Assembly: GCF_001511835.1 (NCBI RefSeq)
Contig: NZ_LN997848.1
Span: 2,046,001-2,110,000 of the forward strand
Length of the DNA stretch: 64,000 nt
From: Magnetospirillum sp. XM-1
GTDB lineage: Bacteria; Pseudomonadota; Alphaproteobacteria; Rhodospirillales; Magnetospirillaceae
Direction of reading: 5' to 3'
Shown: piece by piece, positions 29,191 to 38,683 of the stretch
Layout: every line of letters begins with the position of its first letter
Numbering within the stretch: the stretch's first letter is position 1
Program-made: the position numbers and the translations under genes
The notes under the pieces: generated by a model
Database searches by the model: none
What the model saw: the letters and a program-made list of their open reading frames with translations, nothing else
What the model was told of the DNA's origin: nothing

Positions 29191-30105
29191 ATGAGGCGTC
29201 GTCTGCTTTCCGTGGCGGCTGCCATGGCGGTCTCGATGGTGTCGGCTTGCGCGACGCTGCCCGAGGATCCCGAGGATCGCGCCGAGGCCGAGGCCGTCAA
29301 CGACCCCCTGGAACCGACCAACCGGGCCATCTACGACGTCAACATGTTCCTCGACAGCAATATCGCCGAGCCCGTCGCCGAGGCCTATCGCGACGCGCTT
29401 CCGGCCTGGTTCCGCCAGGCCGTCCACAACCTCCTGGCCAATCTGCAGGAACCCTACACCGCCGGACATGATCTGCTGCAGGGCAATCCCGCCGCGGCCG
29501 CCGACGCGTTGGGCCGCTTCATGATCAATTCCACCTTCGGCATGCTGGGCACCCAGGACGTGGTGGCCGAAAGCGGCGGGGCCAAGCGCCACAAGACCGA
29601 TATGGGCGTTACCTTCGCCGTGTGGGGCATGGATGAGGGCCCCTACCTGATGCTGCCGTTCTTCGGTCCGTCCAGCTTGCGCGACGGCACGGCGCGGGTC
29701 GCCGATTATTTCGCCGAGCCGACGGGCGCGGTCTTCGCCTCCCAGGGGCTGGGGGTGGTCAACAACGTCACCATGGGCGCCGACATCGTCGATACCAGGA
29801 CCGAGCATCTGGACGCCATGAAGGAGATCCGGCGGACCTCCATTGACGAGTACGCCGCCATCCGCAGCCTGTATCGCCAGTTCCGCAACGCCTCCATCCA
29901 GGCCGCGCTCAACGGCCAGAAGGACAGCCGGGCGACGCCGCCGGGGCAATCGGCGAACGGCGCTCCCGCCGCCAGCCCCGCCGCCGGGACCTCTCCGGCC
30001 GCCGCCGCCGCACCGTCCAAGGCGGCCGAGGGCCACGGCACCGCCACGCCCAAGGACGACGAGGTCAAGCCCAGCGCCGTCGAATTCGTCGAGCCCGGCA
30101 AATAG
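29191..30105 (+). CDS. mlaA: MlaA/VacJ outer-membrane lipid asymmetry lipoprotein
   Basis: A 304-residue lipoprotein. ATG 29191 has GGAGG 10 bases upstream and is followed by a lipoprotein signal peptide with lipobox VSAC and acylated Cys20. The MlaA core starts at NDPLEPTNRAIYDVN and includes INSTFGMLGTQDV and the GPYLMLPFFGPSSLRDG signature. In the Mla pathway MlaA removes misplaced phospholipids from the outer leaflet of the outer membrane and passes them to MlaC. The last 70 residues are an Ala/Pro/Ser-rich extension without clear fold. Other mla genes are absent from this window. A strong terminator follows. Confidence 0.92.
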   Translation: MRRRLLSVAAAMAVSMVSACATLPEDPEDRAEAEAVNDPLEPTNRAIYDVNMFLDSNIAEPVAEAYRDALPAWFRQAVHNLLANLQEPYTAGHDLLQGNPAAAADALGRFMINSTFGMLGTQDVVAESGGAKRHKTDMGVTFAVWGMDEGPYLMLPFFGPSSLRDGTARVADYFAEPTGAVFASQGLGVVNNVTMGADIVDTRTEHLDAMKEIRRTSIDEYAAIRSLYRQFRNASIQAALNGQKDSRATPPGQSANGAPAASPAAGTSPAAAAAPSKAAEGHGTATPKDDEVKPSAVEFVEPGK

Positions 30106-30130
30106 GATCGGCCAGCCGGACCGAAAGCCA

Positions 30131-30160
30131 AAAGGGGCGGTCCCACGGGACCGCCCCTTT
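30131..30160 (+). terminator. Intrinsic terminator
   Basis: AAAGGGGCGGTCC pairs with GGACCGCCCCTTT around a 4-base loop, followed by a short pyrimidine tail. It ends mlaA and lies just outside the left border of the tRNA-Thr island. Confidence 0.88.
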
Positions 30161-30169
30161 CTTGCATTC

Positions 30170-30214
30170 TGGTGCCGGTTACAGGGTTCGAACCCGTGAC
30201 CCCCTGATTACAAA
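30170..30214 (-). repeat. Partial tRNA-Thr copy (attachment-site remnant)
   Basis: These 45 bases match the 3' half of the intact tRNA-Thr at 34159-34203 with one mismatch (position 30179). They run from the CCA end through the T arm to the anticodon loop, then the sequence diverges abruptly. The copy cannot fold as a tRNA. A duplicated tRNA 3' end in the same orientation is the usual scar of tyrosine-recombinase integration, so this is the probable outer attachment site of the island. Confidence 0.85.
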
Positions 30215-30485
30215 GTCCCGGAACCAAGGGTGACCATGCGGTGAAGAAGAGCTCGAGGGCAAGGCTTACGAGGATGTGCAAGGACTGACCCGCGACATCA
30301 CTCCTCCCCCCTGCATACCATGGGGTACCTATGTCCCCTACTGTCCCCCGAGGACTAACCGGGGACCGCCAGGGCTGTTGAGGAGGAAAGATTATCGCGA
30401 TGCCAACAGCGTTCGCCGCGCCGGAGAAGGCGAGCATGGACTGCGGCTTTCGGGGCTGGCAAGCGTTGGGTGGTGCGGTGTTTAC

Positions 30486-30499
30486 GGGGGGGGGGGGGG
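30486..30499 (+). repeat. Mononucleotide tract of 14 G
   Basis: An uninterrupted run of 14 G lies about 80 bases upstream of the likely start of the nuclease gene. Such tracts slip during replication; near a promoter or start they can switch expression. It could also hide a sequencing length error. Confidence 0.8.
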
Positions 30500-30576
30500 C
30501 GCCGTCGTGAGAACTTTTGCCAGCCCAAATGGCAGACCGCAACGCGATGGATTTTGGCGAAGGAGCGATGCATCTC

Positions 30577-31185
30577 ATGTCTTTTGCTTTTGAAGAGCGT
30601 CTTCAAGATGCGCTCGCTGGGGCGCCGGAGTTGTTAAATTCCCCCCGTTTCTCTGGGCCAAGGCTTCTGCTGGGGCGCGAAATCGCGGTGCAGGACGAGC
30701 CCGTGAAAGGCGTGGGGCCAGAAGCGGAGATGGAAGCCCAATTAGGTCGGGGCAGGATTGACGTGGCGCTTGTCGAAGCTGATGGCACCCCGACCGTGGT
30801 GGAAGCCAAGCTCCACGGCAACGCGACGATGGCTGGGGTGCTCGATCAGGCGCTTGGATACGCCCGTGCGATGTTCTCCAACCCGGTAAAGGTGGGGGAG
30901 AACCTGCATCGTTCCCTGGCACAACTGGCTTCCCGGTATCCAGATTCGAAGGGTGTCGGGCATATGGTGCGCACGGGCCTTCCCTGTTGGACGTCTGACG
31001 ATCTGCGGGCTGCCCTGGTTGAGAACCTGCGGAATGGAAAGTGTCGGGTGGTCATCGCGGCCGATGCCGTAGCACCAAAGGTGGTCCGCGAGGCATGCAA
31101 GCTCGATGACGCCCCCCCTTTTCTTCAAAAATTCCCATGTGTGGAATGCTATGTCGACCATCGGCCGATAGCTTTCGTTAGTTAG
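30577..31185 (+). CDS. Predicted PD-(D/E)XK nuclease-like protein
   Basis: A protein of 202 residues from ATG 30577, which has AAGGAG 11 bases upstream; in-frame ATGs at 30529, 30547 and 30568 are alternatives. The N-terminal half carries a nuclease-like pattern: GRIDVALVEADGTPTVVEAKL supplies an Asp and an E-x-K separated as in PD-(D/E)XK enzymes, followed by a helix (LDQALGYARAMF). The C-terminus (CRVVIAADAVAPKVVREACKLDD) is well-ordered alpha/beta sequence. The family is not identified. Position in a tRNA-borne island beside a restriction-type helicase fits a defence or restriction role, which is inference. A 14-G tract lies upstream. Confidence 0.6.
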   Translation: MSFAFEERLQDALAGAPELLNSPRFSGPRLLLGREIAVQDEPVKGVGPEAEMEAQLGRGRIDVALVEADGTPTVVEAKLHGNATMAGVLDQALGYARAMFSNPVKVGENLHRSLAQLASRYPDSKGVGHMVRTGLPCWTSDDLRAALVENLRNGKCRVVIAADAVAPKVVREACKLDDAPPFLQKFPCVECYVDHRPIAFVS

Positions 31186-31640
31186 GACACTCCGGTCCAA
31201 TCGGTCGCGGGGGTACGGGTTTCCAGTCGCTGCCAATAGTTTCAGGTTCGGCATGACGGGCGAACACCCCTCACGCCGGGACCGCTCGACCTGATGGAGG
31301 TCTCCAAAAGGCGCCAGGCCCGGACTTGCATCGTAGTAGAGGACCGACGGCAACACCTTGATGCGTGCGACGCGGTACTCATTAGCCGTTCTGTAGAAGC
31401 GGTCTTTGATTTTGTTCTTGATGAAAGCAGCTGCGGAAACCTCCCTGCGCTCGACCGTCGCCCAGGTGGCGTCGGCCGTCCGTGGGGGCTGAAAATCGCG
31501 TTCGTAGGCTTCGGGAGAGCTGTCAATCCGGTGCGCCACCAATCCGCCGACCTCATTGCGCGCAATGTTGTAGAGCTCGAGGGTGATGCCGTTGTCGAGA
31601 GATCTGTGGAGTGCGTATAGCGTGACATAAGCTCGGACAG
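31186..31640 (-). pseudogene. Possible gene fragment, both ends lost
   Basis: One minus-strand frame here reads like real protein for about 150 residues (LDNGITLELYNIARNEVGGL; AAFIKNKIKDRFYRTANEYR; RIKVLPSVLYYDASPG) with natural-looking codon choice. It has no start, and it runs without a stop into antisense of the nuclease gene at one end and of the restriction helicase at the other. The plus-strand frames look less protein-like. I read it as the middle of a gene truncated on both sides when the island decayed. The family is not recognised. Confidence 0.35.
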
Positions 31641-34036
31641 GTGAAAGTGGCGCCAGCGAGGAACCGTCGCCCACTGGGGCGAAATACGTCTTCCGGGGCA
31701 TCGCCGAGTTTGCCCAGAACCCGCCGGTCATCGTCACGGGCGACAACTGGGACCAGGGCAAGGGCCTGCGCCGCCAGGGCGAGATGTTCGACGCCGACGT
31801 GATCATCAACATCTTCAACGTCGACAAGATCAATAAGGACGCAGGCCGCATCAAGGCCCTGCAGGAATACATCGGCGAAAGCTACTTCGACTACCTGGCA
31901 GGTCTGCCCGATCTTGTCATGCTGATGGACGAGGCCCATCGCTACCGCGCCAAGGCGGGCATGAAGGCGGTGGCCGAACTGAAGCCGATCCTGGGTCTGG
32001 AACTGACCGCCACGCCCAAGACCGTGGGTGCCAAGTCCGTCGACTTCGCCAACGTCATCTACCGGTACGGTCTGGCCGAGGCCATGGAAGACGGGTTCGT
32101 GAAGGAACCGGCCGTTGCCACCCGCGCCAACTTCAACCCGTCCTCGGTCAGCCCCAAGGAACTGGAGCGGATCAAGCTGGAGGATGGCGTTCACGCCCAC
32201 GAAAACGTGAAGGTCGAACTGGACATCTATGCCCGCGAGACCGGGCGCCCGCTGGTCCATCCGTTCATGCTGGTCGTGGCCCAGGATACCGCCCATGCGC
32301 GGGAAATCCGAGAGACCGTCGAGGACGACAAGTTCTTTGGCGGGCGCTACAAGGACCGGGTGATCGAGGTTCACTCGGCCTTGAAAGGCGAGGAGAGCGA
32401 CGAGGCCGCCGAGAAGCTGGTTGGACTGGAGAAGGACGGCAAGACCGAAATCGTCATCCACGTCAACAAGCTGAAGGAAGGCTGGGACGTCACCAACCTC
32501 TACACCATCGTGCCCCTGCGGGCCTCGGCTTCGGAAATCCTGACCGAGCAGACCCTTGGCCGTGGCCTGCGCTTGCCCTACGGCGCCCGTACCGGCGTCG
32601 AGGCGGTCGACACCCTGACGGTGATCGCGCATGACCGATTCGATGAAGTGATTCGCCAGGCCCGCGAGGATGGTTCGCCGCTCAAGGTGAAGGCCGTCCA
32701 GATCGGCAATGGCGGCGACGTGTCCTTGGAAGGGGCGGTTCTCCTTGAATCCCCCACGGTGCTGGAGACCGTCTTGACCAGCAAGGTGGAGGCCTCCCCG
32801 GATAAGCCTGCTCCGGCGCCGATCTTCGACACCCAAGAGGCCCGCACGGTGGCCAACGTAACCTTGCAGGTCATCCGCCAGATGGAGCGCGAGCTTCCCA
32901 ACCTCGACCAGTTGAAGAGGCCCGAGGTGCAGGAGAAGATCGCCCAGCGTGTGGCCGAGATCACTCGCCCGGCCCAGGGCACCCTGGAAGGCGTCATCGC
33001 CGCCGCCGATGTCGGCGCCATCGTCGCCACCGTCACCACCAAGGTGGCCGAGCAGACCATCGAGATCCCGGAGATCGTGGTTCTGCCGACCAGCGAGGTC
33101 ACCTTCAGCTTCTCCGACTTCGATCTTACCGGCCTGGATCGTCTGACGCCGCAGCCGATGTCGATGGAAATCACCATCCACGAGCTTCGGACCGAGCGGC
33201 GCCGCACCATCGCCCGCACGCTGGCCGACCGCCGCGAGGAGCGGTTCGAAGACTATCTGGTGACCCACCTGATCGACCACGACGAGGTGGACTACGACGC
33301 CACGGCCGATCTGCTCTACAAGCTGGCGGGCCAGATGGTCGCCCACCTGCGCGGTTATCTCAGCGAGGATGATGACGTCGAGAACGTCCTGCTGACCCAG
33401 GGCAAGATGCTTGCCGACACCATCTTCAGCCAGATGATGGCGCACTACGTGGAGACGCCGACGCGCTACGTTGGCAAGGTGTCCAAAGGCTTCACCCTGC
33501 TCAAGCCGCTCGCCTTCAAGGTGACGGACCCCAAGGCAGTTCGGGACTTCCGCAAGCCGGTGGTGCCGGCTGGCGACACCAGGAAGCATGTCTTCGACGG
33601 CTTCACCAAGTGCGTCTTCCCGCACCAGTCTTTCCAGTCGAACGAGGAGCGCCTATTCGCGGTCCTGATCGACACCCACGAGCCGAAGGTGGAGCGCTGG
33701 GTGAAGCCTGGGCCGAAGCAGTTTCAGATCGAGTACCGGCGCCACGAAAAATACGAGCCGGACTTCGTGGTGGAGACCGCCACCGAGAAGCTGATCGTCG
33801 AGATCAAGGCCCGCAAGGACATGACCGATGACACGGTGCAGGCCAAGGCCACCGCCGCCCGAACCTGGGTCGGCTACGCCACCCGGCATGCGGCCTCCTA
33901 TGGCGGCAAGCCCTGGCGCTATGTCCTGATCCCACACGACGAGATGACAGAGAACGCCACGCTGGCCGGTCTGGTCGCCAAGTTCAACATGCAGGCGATC
34001 GTGGATGAGGATGTGGCCCTGGAGGCGGCCAGCTAA
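31631..34036 (+). pseudogene. Type III restriction enzyme Res-like helicase-nuclease, 5' end missing
   Basis: An open frame of about 800 codons. Protein-like sequence begins near 31679 (AKYVFRGIAEFAQNPPVIVTG), but the first usable start is ATG 31784 (750 residues). The N-terminal region with Walker A is gone. Remaining helicase motifs: DEAH (LVMLMDEAHRYR), LTATPKT, VNKLKEGWDVTNLY and QTLGRGLRLPYG. The C-terminal nuclease has EPDFVV and VEIKARK, the Asp and E-x-K of a PD-(D/E)XK site. Intact Res subunits also translocate on DNA and need a Mod methyltransferase, which is absent here. Without motif I it should not hydrolyse ATP. The break point lies between about 31640 and 31680. Confidence 0.82.
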
Positions 34037-34104
34037 CCTCGCGTCCGCCGATCCTCTGCCCAACGGGGGCAATAGGGGGACTTCCTGAGGACGAGGGAAA
34101 GCAA

Positions 34105-34132
34105 AAGGCCCGATCGCGAGATCGGGCCTTCT
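34105..34132 (+). terminator. Intrinsic terminator
   Basis: AAGGCCCGATC, GCGA and GATCGGGCCTT form an 11-bp stem with a tetraloop, preceded by AA and followed by CTT. It lies after the restriction-helicase remnant and before the tRNA-Thr gene on the other strand, so it may terminate both. Confidence 0.85.
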
Positions 34133-34158
34133 TAGTGTGTTGAAATGCATCAAATTTT

Positions 34159-34234
34159 TGGTGCCGGCTACAGGGTTCGAACCCGTGACCCCCTGATTAC
34201 AAATCAGGTGCTCTACCAGCTGAGCTAAACCGGC
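34159..34234 (-). tRNA. tRNA-Thr (anticodon TGT)
   Basis: A 76-base tRNA on the minus strand with encoded CCA. The acceptor stem GCCGGTT/AGCCGGC, a normal D arm (GCTCAGCTGGTAGAGC), the anticodon stem-loop CTGATTTGTAATCAG giving TGT, and the T arm with GGTTCGAACC are all present. Its 3' half is repeated at 30170-30214, marking it as the target of an island. Confidence 0.97.
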
Positions 34235-34283
34235 GTCGGGGGGAAATTAGAGGCGAACTCCGCCCTTCGCAAGGGGGAACGGA

Positions 34284-36119
34284 TTACTCCAATCCCATGC
34301 AGAACGGCTCCTCGGCGATGAAATTCGTCCAGCCCCATTTGCCGCGCTTGCCCGTGGCGGGATAGGTCCAGGTCCGCACCGGCTTCCAGGTTTCCCCCTC
34401 CAGCCGCAGCAGCAGGGCGGAACGGGCCGGCAGGTCGGGGCCAAGTCCCAGTGGGGCGGCCGAATCCGTGCACGACACCAGCGCCAGGGTAAAGCCCTTC
34501 GCCTCCATTTCCGCCAGGGTCCGCCTGGTCGGCGTCTGGACGTGGGTCACGGTCAGATCCGGCCGGCGGGGATGGGTGTTGCGCAGCAGCGATTCCAAGG
34601 CCATGCCGCTGGTGGAATTGTCCCCGGGCAGGATCAGGGCGATGCGGGCGTCGGAGGGAATCTCGGCGGCCAGGCCGCGGGCCAGGAAGCGCAATTGCGG
34701 CTGGGGCTGGTCGCGGTCGAAGCGCAGCAGAATTTCGGCGGCCACCGGGGTGCCCAGCATCAGCGCGATGGCGGTGCCGGCCAGCAGGCGCCGGACCAGG
34801 GGCGGCGGCGCGGGGCGTCCTCGTGCCAGGTCGCGCGCCGCCATGACCAGGGCCAGGAGCGCCGCCAGGGACAGTTGGGTGTTGTAGCGGAAATAGGAAT
34901 GCTCGCGACCGAAATGCAGGAGATAGGTGGCGATCAGGAACAGGGTGAAGAACGCCATGGTCAGCGCGGTGAGCCGCAGCATGGTCCGGGTCATAGCCGA
35001 TGTCGCCGCGGGCGGTCTGATCGCCAGGCCGATCACCACCGCGAACAGGCCGAACTGGAACGCCTTGTTCTTGGCGACCCAGGCCATGTCGCGCAGGATC
35101 TCCACCAGGTGGGCGTCGCGCCAGGCGCCCTTCACGTCGCTGACCAGTTCTCCGGTGGGAAAGCGCAGGACGACATGCGCACGCCACGCCAGGTACAGCG
35201 CCAGGGCGGGCAGGGCGGCCAGCACCAGCGGCCGCAGGCGGGGCCACCATTGCTGGCGCGGCTGGCCGAGACCCATCAGCAGGCCGGCGAGGCCCAGGGA
35301 GAGGAACAGGCCGATCCCCTGCTGCTTGACGGCGATCAGCGATGCCAGCACCAGGGCAAGGGCGGTCGGCAGGCGGGGCTCGGGCTGCCTGGCTTCCAGC
35401 AGGCGCGATCCCAGCCACAGGGCGGCCATCAGGGTGATGGCCAGCGGCGCCTCGCCGTAGCCGGCGAAGGAGACGCGCGGCACGAAGCCGGGATTGATGG
35501 CGGTGGCCAACAGCAATCCGAACGCCGCCATGCCCCAGCCGGGGCGCCGGCCGTCGCTCAAGGCGCGGCCCAGCATCAGGGCGGCGGGCAGATGCAGCCA
35601 GACCGTGGCCTGGGCGATGCCGGCGGGCGCGAAGCCTCCGCCGGCCAGGGAGCCCAGAAACGGCAGCAGGGCGACGTTGTACGGGGCGACCGGGGCGTCT
35701 GAATGGGCCAGGGGGCCGGCGGCGGTGGGAAACACCCCGTGGTCGAACAGATAGGCGCTGTTGGGCAGGATCAGGGCGAAGACGTCCAGTTGGGACGGCT
35801 CCATGGGGGCCAGCACCGCCAGCAGCGGCAGGGCGAGCGGCAGCAGGCGGCCGACCTCGGCCAGGTCCTCGCGCCAGGCCAGGCGCCGGGTCAGGACCAG
35901 GGCGGCCAGGGCGGCCGCCAGGAAGCCCGTGGCGGGGATGCGCAGCGAGAGCGGCGTCAGCACCCCCCACAGGGTCAGAAGCAGGCAGAGCGCCCCCCAG
36001 CCGGCCAGGGCCTGCACGCCCATGCCGAAGCGTCCGGCCAGGACCAGCCGTCCCACCAGGGTCACGGCGGCGAAGGCGACGGCGATCTGCCCGACGCCCA
36101 GGAGCCAGACGGGGATCAT
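34284..36119 (-). CDS. Polytopic membrane protein, GT-C glycosyltransferase-like
   Basis: A 611-residue protein with about 11-12 hydrophobic helices from residue 1 to about 470 and a soluble periplasmic-type domain at the C-terminus (RIALILPGDNSTSGMALESLL; VRTWTYPATGKRGKWGWTNF). The pattern of long membrane domain plus C-terminal soluble domain, and a loop after the first helices with acidic and aromatic residues (FALILPNSAYLFDHGVFP), suggests a GT-C type lipid-linked sugar glycosyltransferase, but no diagnostic motif settles it. ATG 36119 overlaps the rlmB stop by four bases, so the two are translationally coupled. The functional link to rRNA methylation is not obvious. Confidence 0.6.
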   Translation of the reverse strand: MIPVWLLGVGQIAVAFAAVTLVGRLVLAGRFGMGVQALAGWGALCLLLTLWGVLTPLSLRIPATGFLAAALAALVLTRRLAWREDLAEVGRLLPLALPLLAVLAPMEPSQLDVFALILPNSAYLFDHGVFPTAAGPLAHSDAPVAPYNVALLPFLGSLAGGGFAPAGIAQATVWLHLPAALMLGRALSDGRRPGWGMAAFGLLLATAINPGFVPRVSFAGYGEAPLAITLMAALWLGSRLLEARQPEPRLPTALALVLASLIAVKQQGIGLFLSLGLAGLLMGLGQPRQQWWPRLRPLVLAALPALALYLAWRAHVVLRFPTGELVSDVKGAWRDAHLVEILRDMAWVAKNKAFQFGLFAVVIGLAIRPPAATSAMTRTMLRLTALTMAFFTLFLIATYLLHFGREHSYFRYNTQLSLAALLALVMAARDLARGRPAPPPLVRRLLAGTAIALMLGTPVAAEILLRFDRDQPQPQLRFLARGLAAEIPSDARIALILPGDNSTSGMALESLLRNTHPRRPDLTVTHVQTPTRRTLAEMEAKGFTLALVSCTDSAAPLGLGPDLPARSALLLRLEGETWKPVRTWTYPATGKRGKWGWTNFIAEEPFCMGLE

Positions 36120-36913
36120 CCCTCGCGCCGCATCTCGTAAAGCGCCACGGCGGCGGCGTTGGAGACGTTGAGGCTTTCCATCTCGCCGCACATGGGTAGG
36201 CGGACCAGATGGTCGCAATGCTCGCGGGTGAGCCGGCGCATGCCCTCGCCCTCGGCGCCCAGCACCAGCACCACCTTGCCCGACAGCTTGGCCTCGGCCA
36301 GGGTCTTCGGCGCGTCCGCGGCCAGACCGGCGGTCCAGAAGCCGCCCTTCTTCAGGTCCTCCAGGGCGCGGACCACATTGGTGACCCGCACCAGCGGCAT
36401 GCGCTCCAGCGCGCCCGAGGCGGATTTGGCCAGGGTGCCGGTCTCGTCGGGGGCGTGGCGGTCGGGAGCCACCACCGCCAGGGCGCCGAACGCCGCCGCC
36501 GAGCGCAGGATGGCGCCGACATTGTGCGGATCGGTGACCTGGTCCAGCACCAGCACCAGGGCGGAAGACGCCATCTCGGCGCTGCGGATGACGTCCTCGA
36601 TGGTGACGGCGGGCAGGGGCTCGACCAGCAGGGCGACGCCCTGGTGGACGGCGCCCGGCGCCACCAGCCGGTCGATGTCGGCCCGGTCCATGGCTTCCAC
36701 CGGCACCTTGCAGGGGGGCAGGGCCTTGGCCGCCTCGGCCGTCGCCACCAGCCGGCGGACGCGCCGCTCGGGGTTGGCCAGGGCGGCAGTCACCGCGTGA
36801 ATGCCGTAGAGCCAGATGGACGAACCGCCGCCTCCGCCTCCACCACGCGGGGTTTGCTGGGGCCTTCCCTTGCCCTGGGCGTGGGGGCGATTGCGTTCGT
36901 CTCTCTTTTTCAT
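36116..36913 (-). CDS. rlmB: 23S rRNA 2'-O-ribose methyltransferase RlmB (TrmH/SpoU family)
   Basis: A 265-residue SPOUT methyltransferase that, by family, methylates Gm2251 in the peptidyl-transferase region of 23S rRNA using S-adenosylmethionine. The three SpoU motifs are clear: motif 1 DQVTDPHNVGAILRSAAAFG, motif 2 LVLGAEGEGMRRLT and motif 3 LPMCGEMESLNVSNAAAVAL, which together make the knotted SAM site. The N-terminal part (WLYGIHAVTAAL) is the substrate-binding domain typical of RlmB. A basic, glycine-rich leader of about 30 residues precedes it. ATG 36913 has AGGAG 6 bases upstream. It is first in an operon with the membrane protein gene and divergent from tRNA-Tyr. Confidence 0.9.
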   Translation of the reverse strand: MKKRDERNRPHAQGKGRPQQTPRGGGGGGGSSIWLYGIHAVTAALANPERRVRRLVATAEAAKALPPCKVPVEAMDRADIDRLVAPGAVHQGVALLVEPLPAVTIEDVIRSAEMASSALVLVLDQVTDPHNVGAILRSAAAFGALAVVAPDRHAPDETGTLAKSASGALERMPLVRVTNVVRALEDLKKGGFWTAGLAADAPKTLAEAKLSGKVVLVLGAEGEGMRRLTREHCDHLVRLPMCGEMESLNVSNAAAVALYEMRREG

Positions 36914-36956
36914 GGGGCTCTCCTGTTGCATCGGCATTTAACCTGCTCTTTTCGGA

Positions 36957-36984
36957 TTGACAAGCCCCCGGAAATTCCCATAAG
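36957..36984 (+). promoter_or_regulatory. Sigma-70-like promoter for tRNA-Tyr, tRNA-Gly and tuf
   Basis: TTGACA (36957-36962) and CATAAG (36979-36984) are separated by 16 bases, 43 bases before tRNA-Tyr. A perfect -35 in a GC-rich genome upstream of stable RNA genes makes this a strong candidate. ATAAGT with 17-base spacing is the alternative -10. Confidence 0.7.
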
Positions 36985-37026
36985 TACAGCCCTCCCGTCG
37001 CCCCGGCAAAAACCGGATGACGGTGT

Positions 37027-37112
37027 GGAGGGGTGGCCGAGCGGTTAATGGCAGCAGACTGTAAATCTGCCCTCTTATGAGTACGGAGGTTCGAATCCTC
37101 CCCCCTCCACCA
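37027..37112 (+). tRNA. tRNA-Tyr (anticodon GTA)
   Basis: An 86-base class II tRNA with encoded CCA. It has acceptor GGAGGGG/CCCCTCC, anticodon loop CTGTAAA giving GTA, and a long variable arm (CCCTCTTATGAGTACGG) as expected for tRNA-Tyr in bacteria. It is followed by tRNA-Gly and tuf in the order seen in many proteobacteria. Confidence 0.97.
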
Positions 37113-37215
37113 AATATCCTCCCCAATAGGGCCGGGTGCCCCGGTTCGGGCCGGATGACGGGGAACGGTTTCTTCAGGTCGAGCACCAGGCGGTGCGGCC
37201 CAGCGGGACGATCTG

Positions 37216-37289
37216 GCGGGTGTAGCTCAATGGTAGAGCAACAGCCTTCCAAGCTGATGACGGGGGTTCGATTCCCCTCACCCGCTCCA
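37216..37289 (+). tRNA. tRNA-Gly (anticodon TCC)
   Basis: A 74-base tRNA with encoded CCA. It has acceptor GCGGGTG/CACCCGC, D arm GCTCAATGGTAGAGC, anticodon stem-loop CAGCCTTCCAAGCTG giving TCC, and T arm GGTTCGATTCC. It is probably cotranscribed with tRNA-Tyr and tuf. Confidence 0.97.
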
Positions 37290-37362
37290 CTCCCCGCCGC
37301 CGTACCCGACCGGGACCATGGTTTGACACATGCGGCAGCGCCGCGATCGGACGGGTTGAAAA

Positions 37363-38553
<1,191 letters not shown>

Positions 38554-38592
38554 ATCTCTCGATCCGGCCTTGGCCACATCGCTTCGGCGGTG

Positions 38593-38621
38593 TTGCCAAG
38601 GCCGTCGAGTGTCTGTATAAG
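38593..38621 (+). promoter_or_regulatory. Promoter for tRNA-Trp, secE and nusG
   Basis: TTGCCA (38593-38598), a 17-base spacer and TATAAG (38616-38621), 62 bases before tRNA-Trp. The spacer and flanks closely resemble the promoter before rpsJ at 60435 (26 of the first 31 positions equal), which supports both. Confidence 0.78.
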
Positions 38622-38683
38622 GCGTGGCTCCGGTCATGCCGGGTCTGATCCTGGTCCCTGTCTCAGGGGCCGGTGAAGGCTGC

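Larger units (their letters stand above)
30170..34234. mobile_element. Decayed genomic island at tRNA-Thr
   Basis: The segment is bounded by the tRNA-Thr gene on the right and a 45-bp copy of its 3' half on the left. Inside are a PD-(D/E)XK-like nuclease, a type III restriction helicase lacking its 5' end, a possible antisense gene fragment and non-coding stretches (30215-30576 holds no recognisable gene). No integrase, recombinase or excisionase is visible, so the element is probably immobile and partly deleted. Parts of the sequence use more A/T-ending codons than the flanks. The boundaries come from the repeat; that it was an integrative element is inference. Confidence 0.75.

Noticed and set aside
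30215..30485. Remnant of an integrase gene beside the left attachment-site copy
   Set aside because: I examined both strands for tyrosine-recombinase motifs (R-H-R-Y pattern) and saw none; the frames are short and proline-rich.
37322..37345. A TTGACA just upstream of tuf copy 1 as a second promoter
   Set aside because: No acceptable -10 hexamer follows at 16-18 bases, and the upstream promoter at 36957 already explains transcription through the tRNAs into tuf.
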